NCBI RefSeq assembly: GCF_022549675.1 | Contig: NZ_JAKZGR010000017.1 | Span: 31,237 to 95,236, forward strand | Reading direction: 5' to 3' | DNA length: 64,000 bases | Source: Belliella kenyensis | GTDB lineage: Bacteria > Bacteroidota > Bacteroidia > Cytophagales > Cyclobacteriaceae | Part shown: piece after piece, positions 38,753-48,765 of the stretch | Position numbering within the stretch: the stretch's first letter is position 1 | How the letters are laid out: every line of letters starts with the position of its first letter | Notes under the pieces: model-generated | What the model was told of the DNA's origin: nothing | The model's database searches: none | What the model saw: only the letters and a program-made list of their open reading frames with translations | Made by a program: the position numbers and the translations under genes

Positions 38753-41700
38753 TTGGAAAAGAAGTCGAAAGTTACGGAAATTTTACTGAAAGCCTTAAAA
38801 CTGCTCTTCAGGTTCACTCTTTTCCTTATATTGAGCATTGTACTGATCGCAGCTGCACTTCAAATTCCAGCTATCCAAACCAAGGCCACAAGCTACCTGA
38901 CTGATTTTATCACTAAAAACACAGGCTTTGCTACCTCTATCTCTCGTGTGAATATCAGGTGGTGGGATGCTATTAGCCTAGACGATGTTTTGGTATATGA
39001 CCACAAAGATAGCTTGATGGTCAATCTCAAAGAGGTCTATATTGACTTTTCGGTCAAGGGGCTTCTAGATCGAGACAATCCTAGTTTGGATCAAATCAAA
39101 CTGATCAATGGAAATGTAAGACTCCTTTCTCACATAGAAGGGGAAGGAATGAATATCTCTGTATTTTTTGACAGGATCAATAGCCTCATACCTAGGTCAG
39201 ATAAACCATCTTCTCAGCCAAAATTCAGCATAGGAAATATATTTCTTGAAGAAACTTCATTGGATATCATCAACTATGTCGGTATACCTGTCACTTCTGG
39301 TTTTGATTATAACAAACTAAGGTTTAGAGACCTACTCGCAGATGCTGATGAATTCTTCTCCTATGCCGGTGAGATAGGTTTCAAAACAAAATTCCTCAGA
39401 GGTATAGAAGTGACTTCAGGAATTGTGATACAGCAGTTACAAACCAACTTCACATTTGCTCCTACATTTATGGAGTTTGATGAATTGTACCTCAGGTCTA
39501 ATGATACTCAAATCAAAAATTATCTGAAATTTTCTTACGAGTCTATAGCCGCATTGTCAAATTTCAACCATGAAGTGGAAATTCTAGCAAGTCTCGATGA
39601 ATCTACTTTAGACTTTCAAGACTTACGCTACTTTTCTGATCAAATCCCTGGTTTTGAAGATAAAATCACCTTGAGTGGAGATATCTTTGGAACTGTTGAT
39701 AAATTGAACTCGAATCAGTTGCTTATAAGATTTGGACAGCGGTCAGCACTTTTTGGTAAGTTCAAAATCTCTGGGTTGCCATACGTTGATGAAACATTCT
39801 TTGAAATGTCTCTCCTCAATTCAGTCTTGAACAGCAACGATTTATCTCCTTATATCAGTAAGGAAGCACAACGTGAAATCAACAAGTTCAGGGACATCAG
39901 GTTTGACACTGACTTTTCTGGATTTCTGACTAACTTCACTGCCAATGGTAACTTCCGAACAGGAATAGGTCAAATGATCGGAAGAGTAAACTACAAAAAA
40001 ACCAACAATCAAAATAGCTATAATGGTCGCGTTGAACTGCGCGATTTGGATTTGGGTATTTTACTTGAAGACAAAGAGAATTTTCAAAAAGTCTCACTCA
40101 CAGGACAAATTCGGGGCACTGGTCTTACCTTAGAAACAGCACTCGTCCAAGTAGATGCAAATATCAGAAAGCTGGGCATCAACCAGTACAACTATACGAA
40201 CATCACCAGCAACGCAACTTTCGGTAAAGACTTGTTCAGTGGTAAACTCAAAGTAAATGATCCAAACCTCAAAGCAGCATTTGATGGTGTCTTGGATCTC
40301 AGAGATGGGAAAGACTCTGTGAGGCTAAATGCTTCCATAGATTCAGCATATCTTCAAGATTTGAAAATTTTGGATAGGGACCTTTTCGTCAGTGGCAAAG
40401 TAGATATCGACACCAAAGGCATATCACTAGATAATATAGAAGGAATTGCAAGGTTTAGCGAGATAGGTCTGAGTTATGAAGGAAGAAATCTATCCATAGA
40501 CAACTTTTTCTTTCAATCTCTTTTTACTGATGACTCTAGGCTTATTTCACTCAATTCAGACTTACTTGTCGCAGGAATTTCAGGGAATTTTGAAGTACAA
40601 AGGCTGATCAATGATGTAACCCTGCTCAGCAAACAATATTTGGCTATTCTGACCAACTCTCCAGTACCACAGTCAAAGCAAAAGGCTGAAGGTTTTGATC
40701 CTTACAATATTGACATCAATCTCAATTTTATAGATTTCAATCCGATACTAAATATCATAGAGCCAAAAGCGACGATTTCAAAAAACACACTTGTCGAAGG
40801 AGCATTTTATCAGACACCCGATAATACAATCTTCAATTTCTTTTCTAGTATCGACTCCATATATTACAATGGAAGCTTCCTATTCGATACTAATATTGAT
40901 TTCAACACTTCAAAACTATCCAATGCTGAAGATGTATTAGCCTCTTTTTATATATTTTCTAAAGAACAAGTCTTACGTAACGGATTATTGTTCAACAATT
41001 TAGTACTAGAAGCTATTTGGGATCAAAACAGCATAGATTTCACTTACAAGCAGGACCAATTTAGTAATGATAGCTACATAAATCTCAACAGTGAGATTCG
41101 GCTATACCCTGACCATACCTCTATCATCATGGATCCTTCTGAACTTAAGGTCCTCGACAAAATATGGCGTTTTGCACCAGACAACCAAATATACGTAGCT
41201 AATAAGGAGGTATTGTTTGAGGGCATCAAGCTGATCAATGACAACCAATATTTAGCCGTAAATGGAAACATTTCACCTGACCCTGAGCAAATCCTTAGTC
41301 TTGAAATCAATGAGCTCAACCTTGATTTTTTCAATACGCTCAGCTTAAAATCTTATGAAGGACGTGCCAATGGAATATTTGCAATAAGTAACCTATACCA
41401 AGAGCCAGAGATCAACGGAAACTTAGACATTGAAGATCTTTATATAAACAACTTCCTGATTGGAGACATTGAAGCTGCTACTTATCTAGCCGACAATAGG
41501 ATAAATTTAGAGCTCACCAACACGCGAGAAGGAAAGAAAGTAATTGCGGTCAATGGCTACTTGAGTGGTGAAAGTGATGAAATTAGCCTAAAAGCGAGAC
41601 TCCGTGAAGCCAATATCTCTATCATGGAGCCATTCCTTGATGAATACATCTCCCAAATGGGGGGCATGGTCAATGGTGATCTAGACATCAGTGGCACGAT

Positions 41701-43339
41701 ATCTACCCCTCTAGTCACAGGAACCGGAAATGTCAACGGAGGTTCACTCAAAATCAACTATCTCAACACTTTTTATACCTTGGATGGAAATTTACTTTTT
41801 GGTGCCAACGATATTTCATTCAGAGAAATCACCCTCAAAGATGTAAATGGTAATTTATCGAGAATGAGAGGTGGTATCACGCATGATGGATTCAGAGACT
41901 TTTTGCTAGACATAACAGCAAATATGGATAATTTCCAAGTATTGAATACTAGTTCAAGAGACAATGATCTCTTCTATGGTACTGCATATGCCTCTGGTAG
42001 ATTGGATATCTTTGGAGCAGCAAATAATCTAGATATCAATGCCAAAGCTACCTCTCAAGCAAATACGAGAATATTCATTCCTATGGGCTCTTCAAATGTA
42101 CAGGCACAGGAAGATTTTATAAGGATCATCAACATCAGAGATACTACTCAGTTAATTGACTTTCAAGAATCTGTAGAAAAACTTACGATCAATAATGTCC
42201 GAATGAACTTTGACCTGGATGTAACGCCAGACGCTTATGTGGAAATTCAAATTGATCCGAGAACTGGAGAAAATATCCAAGGAAGAGGTAGAGGTGTACT
42301 TTCCCTAAATATCGACACTCAAGGAAACTTCTCCATGTCTGGAAATTATGAAATCACAGAAGCCAAATACAATTTTTCACTTTACAACATCATCAGAAGA
42401 GAATTCAACGTCCAGCCTGGAGGGAGAATAACGTGGTTTGGCGACCCATATGAAGGAATCATGGATCTCAGAGCCACTTACCAAGAATCCGTTTCACTAC
42501 AGAACCTCCAAACTGGGACCACGCAAGGCAGTGAGCTAGAAGATCCTCAAATGCGAAGAAGGTGGCCATTGAAAGTTATCATGGACTTGAAAGGAAATAT
42601 TTTGAGTCCTCAAATCGATTTTGACTTTGACTTTTCTGAGTATCCTGAAGGTAATATTCAAACCTACATTTCAGCATTCAGAAATAGAATCGCAAATGAT
42701 GAGCAGGAAAAAAACAGGCAAGTATTCTCTGTAATCATGATGCGCTCCTTCTCTCCAGAGGGCCAGTTTAGTGGTGTCAGCAATATAGCAAGCTCCAACC
42801 TCAGCCAGTTGCTTTCTTCACAATTGAACAGCTTCATCTCTCAAGTGGATTCAAATCTCGAAGTAGATATAGACCTAGCAAGCCTCGACCAGAGTGCGCT
42901 GGAGACCTTTCAGCTGCGTGTGGCTTATACATTTCTGGATGGAAGGCTTCGGGTATCTAGAGATGGAGGATTTACAGACCTACAAGGTAACGCAGATATC
43001 AATAGTATCGCTGGTGACTGGCAGGCAGAGTACCTGATCACACAAGATGGAAGGTACAGGTTGAGGATTTATAATAGAAACAATTTCAACACCTTCACCT
43101 CCCTATCTCTTTCCAGAAATGTGGCCACCTATGGCATCTCAGTATCCCAAAATCTCGCCTTCAACACTTTCAAAGAGCTGATAGATAGGATCACCAAAAG
43201 AAATCGAGAAAAACTCCGAATCAATGATACTGATGATTTCTTGAGGTATCAATTTGAAAATCAAGAAAATTGGAAACAAATACCATTGGATAATTATCCT
43301 CAAAGAGAGCCCTCAATCGAGGGTATCATTGCTCCTTGA
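38753..43339 (+). CDS. tamB: TamB-like translocation/assembly module protein (DUF490)
   Basis: 1528 residues, start TTG because no ATG occurs in the conserved N-terminus. One membrane anchor (about residues 14-38, FRFTLFLILSIVLIAAALQ) is followed by a very long beta-rich region of repeating strands and, at the C-terminus, the DUF490 domain (FNVQPGGRITWFGDPYEG, LRATYQ, LSQLLSSQLNSFISQ). It bridges the periplasm as a beta-taco and serves phospholipid transport or outer-membrane assembly. No tamA/BamA-like gene is adjacent; the neighbour is tsaD. Confidence 0.93.
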   Translation: MEKKSKVTEILLKALKLLFRFTLFLILSIVLIAAALQIPAIQTKATSYLTDFITKNTGFATSISRVNIRWWDAISLDDVLVYDHKDSLMVNLKEVYIDFSVKGLLDRDNPSLDQIKLINGNVRLLSHIEGEGMNISVFFDRINSLIPRSDKPSSQPKFSIGNIFLEETSLDIINYVGIPVTSGFDYNKLRFRDLLADADEFFSYAGEIGFKTKFLRGIEVTSGIVIQQLQTNFTFAPTFMEFDELYLRSNDTQIKNYLKFSYESIAALSNFNHEVEILASLDESTLDFQDLRYFSDQIPGFEDKITLSGDIFGTVDKLNSNQLLIRFGQRSALFGKFKISGLPYVDETFFEMSLLNSVLNSNDLSPYISKEAQREINKFRDIRFDTDFSGFLTNFTANGNFRTGIGQMIGRVNYKKTNNQNSYNGRVELRDLDLGILLEDKENFQKVSLTGQIRGTGLTLETALVQVDANIRKLGINQYNYTNITSNATFGKDLFSGKLKVNDPNLKAAFDGVLDLRDGKDSVRLNASIDSAYLQDLKILDRDLFVSGKVDIDTKGISLDNIEGIARFSEIGLSYEGRNLSIDNFFFQSLFTDDSRLISLNSDLLVAGISGNFEVQRLINDVTLLSKQYLAILTNSPVPQSKQKAEGFDPYNIDINLNFIDFNPILNIIEPKATISKNTLVEGAFYQTPDNTIFNFFSSIDSIYYNGSFLFDTNIDFNTSKLSNAEDVLASFYIFSKEQVLRNGLLFNNLVLEAIWDQNSIDFTYKQDQFSNDSYINLNSEIRLYPDHTSIIMDPSELKVLDKIWRFAPDNQIYVANKEVLFEGIKLINDNQYLAVNGNISPDPEQILSLEINELNLDFFNTLSLKSYEGRANGIFAISNLYQEPEINGNLDIEDLYINNFLIGDIEAATYLADNRINLELTNTREGKKVIAVNGYLSGESDEISLKARLREANISIMEPFLDEYISQMGGMVNGDLDISGTISTPLVTGTGNVNGGSLKINYLNTFYTLDGNLLFGANDISFREITLKDVNGNLSRMRGGITHDGFRDFLLDITANMDNFQVLNTSSRDNDLFYGTAYASGRLDIFGAANNLDINAKATSQANTRIFIPMGSSNVQAQEDFIRIINIRDTTQLIDFQESVEKLTINNVRMNFDLDVTPDAYVEIQIDPRTGENIQGRGRGVLSLNIDTQGNFSMSGNYEITEAKYNFSLYNIIRREFNVQPGGRITWFGDPYEGIMDLRATYQESVSLQNLQTGTTQGSELEDPQMRRRWPLKVIMDLKGNILSPQIDFDFDFSEYPEGNIQTYISAFRNRIANDEQEKNRQVFSVIMMRSFSPEGQFSGVSNIASSNLSQLLSSQLNSFISQVDSNLEVDIDLASLDQSALETFQLRVAYTFLDGRLRVSRDGGFTDLQGNADINSIAGDWQAEYLITQDGRYRLRIYNRNNFNTFTSLSLSRNVATYGISVSQNLAFNTFKELIDRITKRNREKLRINDTDDFLRYQFENQENWKQIPLDNYPQREPSIEGIIAP

Positions 43340-43410
43340 CATACTTTGTAGATATAAAATTCAAACAATTGGTTAAGCTCAAAGATTAGGTTGTAAGAAT
43401 AGATAAAACT

Positions 43411-44712
43411 ATGGAGAAAATAAACATATTTTGGTTTCGAAGAGATCTCAGGCTGGAAGATAATACTGGCCTTTTTTATGGATTTGAACAGGATGAACCC
43501 CTACTTCCACTATTTATTTTTGACAAAAATATTTTGGACGATCTGGAAGATAAAAATGACGCCAGAGTGACCTTCATCCATGATCAAATAGAATCCATAT
43601 CCAAAGCTCTCGAAGCCTATGGAAGTAGTCTTTTGGTCAAGTATGGAGACCCAATAGAGATTTATAGAGAACTCCTAGAGAAGTACGATATCCAACAGGT
43701 CTATACCAATAGAGACTATGAACCCTATGCCATCAGCCGAGACAAAAAAATAAAAGCATTGCTCAAAGAAAAGGGAGCTCAATTCTTAGACTTCAAAGAT
43801 CAGGTGATATTCGAAAAAAGCGAAATCGTCAATGGCAGTGGGGAGTTTTATAAAGTTTTCACTCCATACAGCAAAGTATGGCTAGAGAAATTCAAGAAGC
43901 TAAATATTGAGCCTTTGAAATTGGACAAAAGGAAAAAGGGATTTTTGCAAACCAAACCCTTTTCTATTCCAACCTTGGCATCTATGGGTTTCTCAAAATC
44001 AAACATAGAAATTCCTCCGCTTGAAATCAATAAGCCACTGATTAAAAAATACGATCAAACCAGAAACTTCCCCGCAATAAATGGCACTAGCAGACTTGGA
44101 ATTCATCTGAGATTCGGAACCATCAGCGTCAGAAGCCTTGCACTGGAGGCGGCACAACTCAATGAAACTTACCTGAATGAATTGATCTGGCGTGAGTTTT
44201 ACATGATGATTCTCTTTCACAACCCTGAAGTGGTAGATAAGGCCTTCAAATCCCAGTATGATGCCATCCCATGGCAAAATGATGAAGAAAACTTCAAAAA
44301 ATGGTGTGAAGGCAAAACTGGCTATCCAATAGTCGATGCTGGTATGCGAGAACTCAATACCACTGGCTACATGCACAATAGGGTCAGGATGATCGTCGCA
44401 AGCTTCCTTACCAAGCACCTTTTGATCGATTGGAGATGGGGAGAGGCATATTTTGCTAAGAAGTTATTGGATTTTGAACTATCTTCGAATAATGGAGGCT
44501 GGCAGTGGGCAGCTGGTACTGGCACAGATGCTCAACCATACTTCAGGGTATTCAATCCTGAATCACAGACAGAGAAGTTTGATAAAGAACTGAAATACAT
44601 CAAAAAATGGGTGCCAGAATATGGTAAATCGACCTATTCAAAACCTATTGTAGAACATAAATTTGCTCGACAAAGGGCAATAGACACATACAAAACAGCA
44701 TTGAATTCATGA
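43411..44712 (+). CDS. Deoxyribodipyrimidine photolyase (class I, cryptochrome/photolyase family)
   Basis: 433 residues. N-terminal alpha/beta antenna domain (INIFWFRRDLRLEDNTGL), and the FAD-binding helical domain with GTSRLGIHLRFGTIS, LIWREFYMMILFHNP, GKTGYPIVDAGMREL, TGYMHNRVRMIVASFL and SSNNGGWQWAAGTGTDA. The conserved residues fit a CPD photolyase that repairs UV dimers with light. It overlaps the next start by 4 bases. Confidence 0.95.
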   Translation: MEKINIFWFRRDLRLEDNTGLFYGFEQDEPLLPLFIFDKNILDDLEDKNDARVTFIHDQIESISKALEAYGSSLLVKYGDPIEIYRELLEKYDIQQVYTNRDYEPYAISRDKKIKALLKEKGAQFLDFKDQVIFEKSEIVNGSGEFYKVFTPYSKVWLEKFKKLNIEPLKLDKRKKGFLQTKPFSIPTLASMGFSKSNIEIPPLEINKPLIKKYDQTRNFPAINGTSRLGIHLRFGTISVRSLALEAAQLNETYLNELIWREFYMMILFHNPEVVDKAFKSQYDAIPWQNDEENFKKWCEGKTGYPIVDAGMRELNTTGYMHNRVRMIVASFLTKHLLIDWRWGEAYFAKKLLDFELSSNNGGWQWAAGTGTDAQPYFRVFNPESQTEKFDKELKYIKKWVPEYGKSTYSKPIVEHKFARQRAIDTYKTALNS

Positions 44713-45662
44713 ATATCGGAGACCGGGTAAGGCTACTTCATGCCAATGAAGAAGGAGTAATCACAAGAATATCTAGTGGTGGCAGAATAGAAATTGAAAT
44801 TGAAGATGGGTTCAAGATCCCAGCCATGAAAAATGAAGTGGTGGTGATCTCTTCGGCAGAGAGGCAGTATTTCGGCGATGGCATCAAAGAGGAAGTTGTC
44901 AAAAACCCACAAAACATCACCCCCCAAAGCGCACAGGAAGCTGGGATATTTTTGGCCTACCTCCCGATCAATGATAAAGTATTGAGCGTTTACTTGGTCA
45001 ATCAAAGTCAAAGAAACTACATCAGTATCATCTCTGAAGTGTACGGCGACAACAGCCAAACACTACTTGCAGGTGAAATTGCAGCAAAATCAAATAAAAA
45101 AATCAGTGAGAAGACCATAGCGACCTTTGAGGAATGGCCTACTTTAAGTTGTCAGTTTATACCAATACATCAGAAAATTGAGAGAACAGAACCTAGCTTC
45201 GAGCGAAAAGTAAAATTCAAAGCAAGCTCCTTTTTCAAAAGCAAGTCCAAAATCCCTCAACTGGATAAGAACGGCTATCTCTTCAAACTCACAGACAATA
45301 CCAAAGAAATAGACATCAAGCAACTCAATGAGTCGCTGGCTCCAAGCCCCAAGCCAAAAGCCCCTATAGATATGCCAAAACCTGCCTCAAGCATTGACTT
45401 GCATATCGAAAAACTCACCAAAGACTACCCATTCATGAGCAATAGCGAGATGCTACAACTCCAAATGGAGACCTTTGAAAAGAACCTCAACTATGCCATA
45501 GCACATGGGATGGATCATATTACGTTCATTCACGGAATTGGTAATGGGGTTTTGAGAAAGGAAATTCACAAATACTTGAGTCAATTGAAAAATATTAAGT
45601 ACTTTCAGGATGAGCAAAAAAGTCCATTTGGCTATGGCGCTACCCTCGTCAAAATCTCCTAA
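44709..45662 (+). CDS. DUF2027 protein with C-terminal Smr domain
   Basis: 317 residues. The N-terminus (IGDRVRLLHANEEGVITRI) is an SH3-like/DUF2027 segment; the C-terminal ~85 residues are Smr (SSIDLHIEKLTKDY, FIHGIGNGVLRKEIHKYL). The classical DLHG is DLHI here. Smr domains nick or bind nucleic acids, as in MutS2. The middle resembles the part shared by Bacteroidota DUF2027 proteins. It is coupled to a photolyase gene; a DNA or RNA repair role is plausible but unproven. Confidence 0.88.
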   Translation: MNIGDRVRLLHANEEGVITRISSGGRIEIEIEDGFKIPAMKNEVVVISSAERQYFGDGIKEEVVKNPQNITPQSAQEAGIFLAYLPINDKVLSVYLVNQSQRNYISIISEVYGDNSQTLLAGEIAAKSNKKISEKTIATFEEWPTLSCQFIPIHQKIERTEPSFERKVKFKASSFFKSKSKIPQLDKNGYLFKLTDNTKEIDIKQLNESLAPSPKPKAPIDMPKPASSIDLHIEKLTKDYPFMSNSEMLQLQMETFEKNLNYAIAHGMDHITFIHGIGNGVLRKEIHKYLSQLKNIKYFQDEQKSPFGYGATLVKIS

Positions 45663-45665
45663 ATC

Positions 45666-46499
45666 ATGAGTGAAAAGCTTTCTCCTCTATTTCTGTTGTT
45701 TCAAGCTCAGTTTGAAGAAGCACATAAGCATTTTCTTTCGTTAGGAAAAGAATACAAAGCTAAAAAAGCTATTGAGCTGGAACAAAAACTGATTTTCTTG
45801 GATATTTTCACAGACCTTATAGGCAAGATTCAATTTCAAAATCCAGCACTCAAATTTGAACTTTTCGGCCCCTTGAATCAGATGTTCAAAGGTGTAAAAA
45901 AAACCAAGCACCTAAAATTTATCCAAGAGCAACTTGCTAAAATCAGTCAAGAGCAAGACTTAACCTTTGGAAGCTACGAAAAACACATCTTAGAAGAAAA
46001 GAAATCTCACTACAACAAAGCGTATGATCTTATTGTAGGGACCAGTTTGGGTACATGGGAAAATTATTATGCTGAAGTAAAAAAGATTAGCAAAAGTATC
46101 AAACCCCTTGCGCTCAACACAGCTACCACTCAGATGATCAATGAGGAACTGGATTTTCTTGCCTTGGATCACCGTCGTAAGCTAGATTCCAAAGCCATGA
46201 AAGACATCTATGAAGGCATAAGGGTAGTAATCGCTGTGGAAAACATACGGATCAAATCAGGGTTCAATCCTGTCTTTGTCAAAGAAGTACATGTCAAAAT
46301 GGCTCAAATACAACAAGATCTGCTAGCTTGGTATCAAAACCACCTGATACTACAGCATTTGGTATATTATTTTGGAGACAAGGAAGAAATATCCAAGAAG
46401 TACCAAGATCTCCTCAGTTTGCTAAAGGCTAGGAAGAAAAAACTAACTCAAACCGTAGAAAAGCAATGCGAATTTCTTTTCGATAAGATTTTGGATTGA
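45666..46499 (+). CDS. Uncharacterised helical protein (possibly CHAD-like)
   Basis: 277 residues, third gene of the photolyase-Smr unit (3-base gap). It is lysine-rich, almost wholly helical, with no signal peptide or membrane segment. Helices such as KHLKFIQEQLAKISQEQD and HHRRK-like basic patches (LDHRRKLDSKAMKDIYEG) recall CHAD polyphosphate-binding bundles, but the match is weak. I do not recognise it firmly. Confidence 0.6.
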   Translation: MSEKLSPLFLLFQAQFEEAHKHFLSLGKEYKAKKAIELEQKLIFLDIFTDLIGKIQFQNPALKFELFGPLNQMFKGVKKTKHLKFIQEQLAKISQEQDLTFGSYEKHILEEKKSHYNKAYDLIVGTSLGTWENYYAEVKKISKSIKPLALNTATTQMINEELDFLALDHRRKLDSKAMKDIYEGIRVVIAVENIRIKSGFNPVFVKEVHVKMAQIQQDLLAWYQNHLILQHLVYYFGDKEEISKKYQDLLSLLKARKKKLTQTVEKQCEFLFDKILD

Positions 46500-46854
46500 G
46501 TTTTATATATTAACCTGAGTTCGATTGTTATCACAAAGTCAAAATCAATCCCGATAGCTATCGGGAGATCCAGTTACAAGGCAAGTTTTTGAGCTAAGCC
46601 CTTCAAGGGTTTAGAACCCTTGAAGGGCTGGCTATTTTCATTATGGATGTTTTTATTGACTGAGCCGACTATTCAGTTTTAAAAGACAACCTACTTCACT
46701 TTTTCAATCCGCAATGTCCCAATATTACTTCATAAAAAATTCGCACCTTCTTTTCGCAGTTCTCACCATTTAAAACCGTTCCTACCTGCCTGTCAGGTTG
46801 ACAAAGGGAGAATAGTAGAACTTAGGTTATTAGGTTTATGCTAGCTGCGATACT
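46500..46854. repeat. Gene-free stretch with palindromic elements
   Basis: 355 bases. CCCGATAGCTATCGGG (46550-46565) is a perfect 16-bp palindrome. AGCCCTTCAAGGGTT (46597-46611) and its exact reverse complement at 46615-46629 form 15-bp arms around a 3-base loop (TAG). ACCTG-CCTGT-CAGGT lies near 46786. No ORF. These are typical small intergenic palindromes; the 15-bp stem may end transcription from both sides. Confidence 0.7.
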
Positions 46855-47733
46855 TCAATAAACCTCCGCTAGCAATAAAATACTCGGCGACCCTTGCACC
46901 TTTTTCCACTCTCCTAGGCTACTATCTCTTGTATACATCTTTCCAAAAGGGTACTTTACTGGCATGGTCAATATACCTTGATCGCTGGCATTTTGATAGC
47001 CTACGAATTCTAAGGATAACCAAACCTTTCCTTCAAGCTGCAAGTCAGCTGCATCCAGAGCAACCTCTACCTCTCCTATTACCCTATCTTCGATATCAAA
47101 TAGCTTTTCAAAAACCTTTCTATCTGGAAAGCCTGATGATTGGTCGTTGGCAACATAAATATTCAGCCTGAACTTTAGGTCTGCAATCTGGTTGGTTGAA
47201 AGTACAAACCTTAAAATCTTTGGCTTGATCCGCCTTTTTTTCGTATCGATTTCAATGGCTATTTCCCTTCCCAAATTTTCTGAAATCCGAGATTTGGAAG
47301 GGTTGAAGGCATAAGCAAAAACTGAACGCTGACTCAAGCTCCCAAAGTTTCTCTCCCCCTTCATGGCTTTGGTGGTCACAGTAAACTCACTCATTTCTAC
47401 AGCATGTTGCTCAAGAAGTATTACAAATGGTGCTGTATCTTCAGCTGACAGTTTTTCTACAGGGATCAGTTCATCCGCATAGCCCATGCGGGAAACTCGA
47501 ATAGTATCATTGCTTGAAAGCTGATCAAGTCTTAGAGAAAAGTAACCAAGAGAATCAGAAACTGTACCGGTAAACTTACTTTTGACACCAACATTCGCAT
47601 AAGCAACAGGCATCTCTGTATGTCTATCTAAAATCACTCCAGAGGCATAGCGACCCTGCGCAAGACTGGGTAAATCCATAAAAAGTATAAAAATCAAAAC
47701 CAGTAATATCGGAATGTAGAATTTTTGATTCAT
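46855..47733 (-). CDS. CarboxypepD_reg-like domain protein, exported
   Basis: 292 residues from ATG 47733 (the frame opens 11 codons earlier). A signal peptide (FYIPILLVLIFILFMDLPSLAQ) is followed by a carboxypeptidase-regulatory-like beta sandwich (ASGVILDRHTEMPVAYANVG, GTVSDSLGYFSLRL) and a second beta-rich region. Such domains occur in SusC-type receptors and alone; here there is no TonB-dependent barrel. Likely periplasmic or surface located; role unknown. Confidence 0.85.
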   Translation of the reverse strand: MNQKFYIPILLVLIFILFMDLPSLAQGRYASGVILDRHTEMPVAYANVGVKSKFTGTVSDSLGYFSLRLDQLSSNDTIRVSRMGYADELIPVEKLSAEDTAPFVILLEQHAVEMSEFTVTTKAMKGERNFGSLSQRSVFAYAFNPSKSRISENLGREIAIEIDTKKRRIKPKILRFVLSTNQIADLKFRLNIYVANDQSSGFPDRKVFEKLFDIEDRVIGEVEVALDAADLQLEGKVWLSLEFVGYQNASDQGILTMPVKYPFGKMYTRDSSLGEWKKVQGSPSILLLAEVY

Positions 47734-47862
47734 AGAATTTTCTATTTTTCCAAAAAGATAAGCCAAAATTGACCAAAACTAGATTTTGTTAATAAGAATT
47801 AACTAACTGCTGCTACAAAAAGGCTCAATTATAATGAGTGTCAGTCGGTATTGAAGAAATAA

Positions 47863-48507
47863 GGAGCCAATGCCAATCTTAATCCTGCAAGTAGTTCAGT
47901 TTCCGGATCAGCTACCCTTACTTTTAGTATCACTTCAGACTGTGGAGTGGCGACAGTTGATAAGGATATTTGGGTAGGGATGGCATTCTTCCCATCAATA
48001 AATGGCCCATACGAGATGCAAATCAATACGGTTGAGAATTTTTATGCTGCCATACCAAATTATCCATTTGATTTATATTTTAATTGGCAAGTTTATCCTT
48101 CAGGAAATGAATGGCTTTATGGTCAAGGAGAACAGGGGATTACCTTGTCTTTCAGTAGTGGTGGGGTTTATTCTGTCAGTGTTGATCTGGTAAATCCATG
48201 TGGCGCAAGGGGGGCGGAAATGCCGGTATGGGTTTATAATCCATGGGATATGTTTATGGTTTATCCTAACCCTACTACTGACTTTGTATCCATCACCAAA
48301 AAAAGTAACCCAATCAAGAGTACATTTGAAACTAGTTCAGATCAATTTGAAGTAAGCCTATTTGACCAAAGAGGTCAGGAAATCATCAATAGAGACAAAG
48401 CTGATATCGAGACCACCTTAGACTTGAGCAAACTCAAAAAAGGGCTTTACTATATCCATATCTACTACAAGGAAGCAGTGATCCGAAAGCAGATTAAGGT
48501 GGAGTAA
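47863..48507 (+). pseudogene. 5'-truncated gene for a T9SS-secreted protein
   Basis: The frame opens right after a stop at 47860-47862 and reads on into 47947-48507, where the only start is a GTG. Beta-rich text such as ATLTFSITSDCGVATVDKD continues upstream of that GTG, so the coding signal is longer than any usable start allows and there is no signal peptide. The C-terminus carries a Por-type T9SS sorting domain (VYPNPTTDFVSI, LKKGLYYIHI, IRKQIKVE). A secreted cargo gene that lost its 5' end is the best reading. Confidence 0.65.
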
Positions 48508-48765
48508 AGAAATTAAGAGACTCAGTATTAGGCTAAGCCTCCTTTTTTCTTAGTTGGGGCGTGCTGAAAAACGCGAACTGGAGGATGAATTCTTAAATTT
48601 TTAATGAATTCCAAATTTAATAAGTATTGTCTTTTTAAACAGCTTCAAGCTTATTCAATGATCCAGCTTGATTTGCGTACTCCTTAAAATTTTAAGGCTC
48701 GTCATACAGGCATACCATCCCTGCCTGTCAACTTGCCCATAGCCGTCAATAGAATAGCTCTGTAT
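48508..48765. other. Gap with small hairpins
   Basis: AGGCT-A-AGCCT near 48531 followed by a T run may end the T9SS gene remnant. ACAGGCA and TGCCTGT (48707-48729) form a second stem. No gene. Confidence 0.4.
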
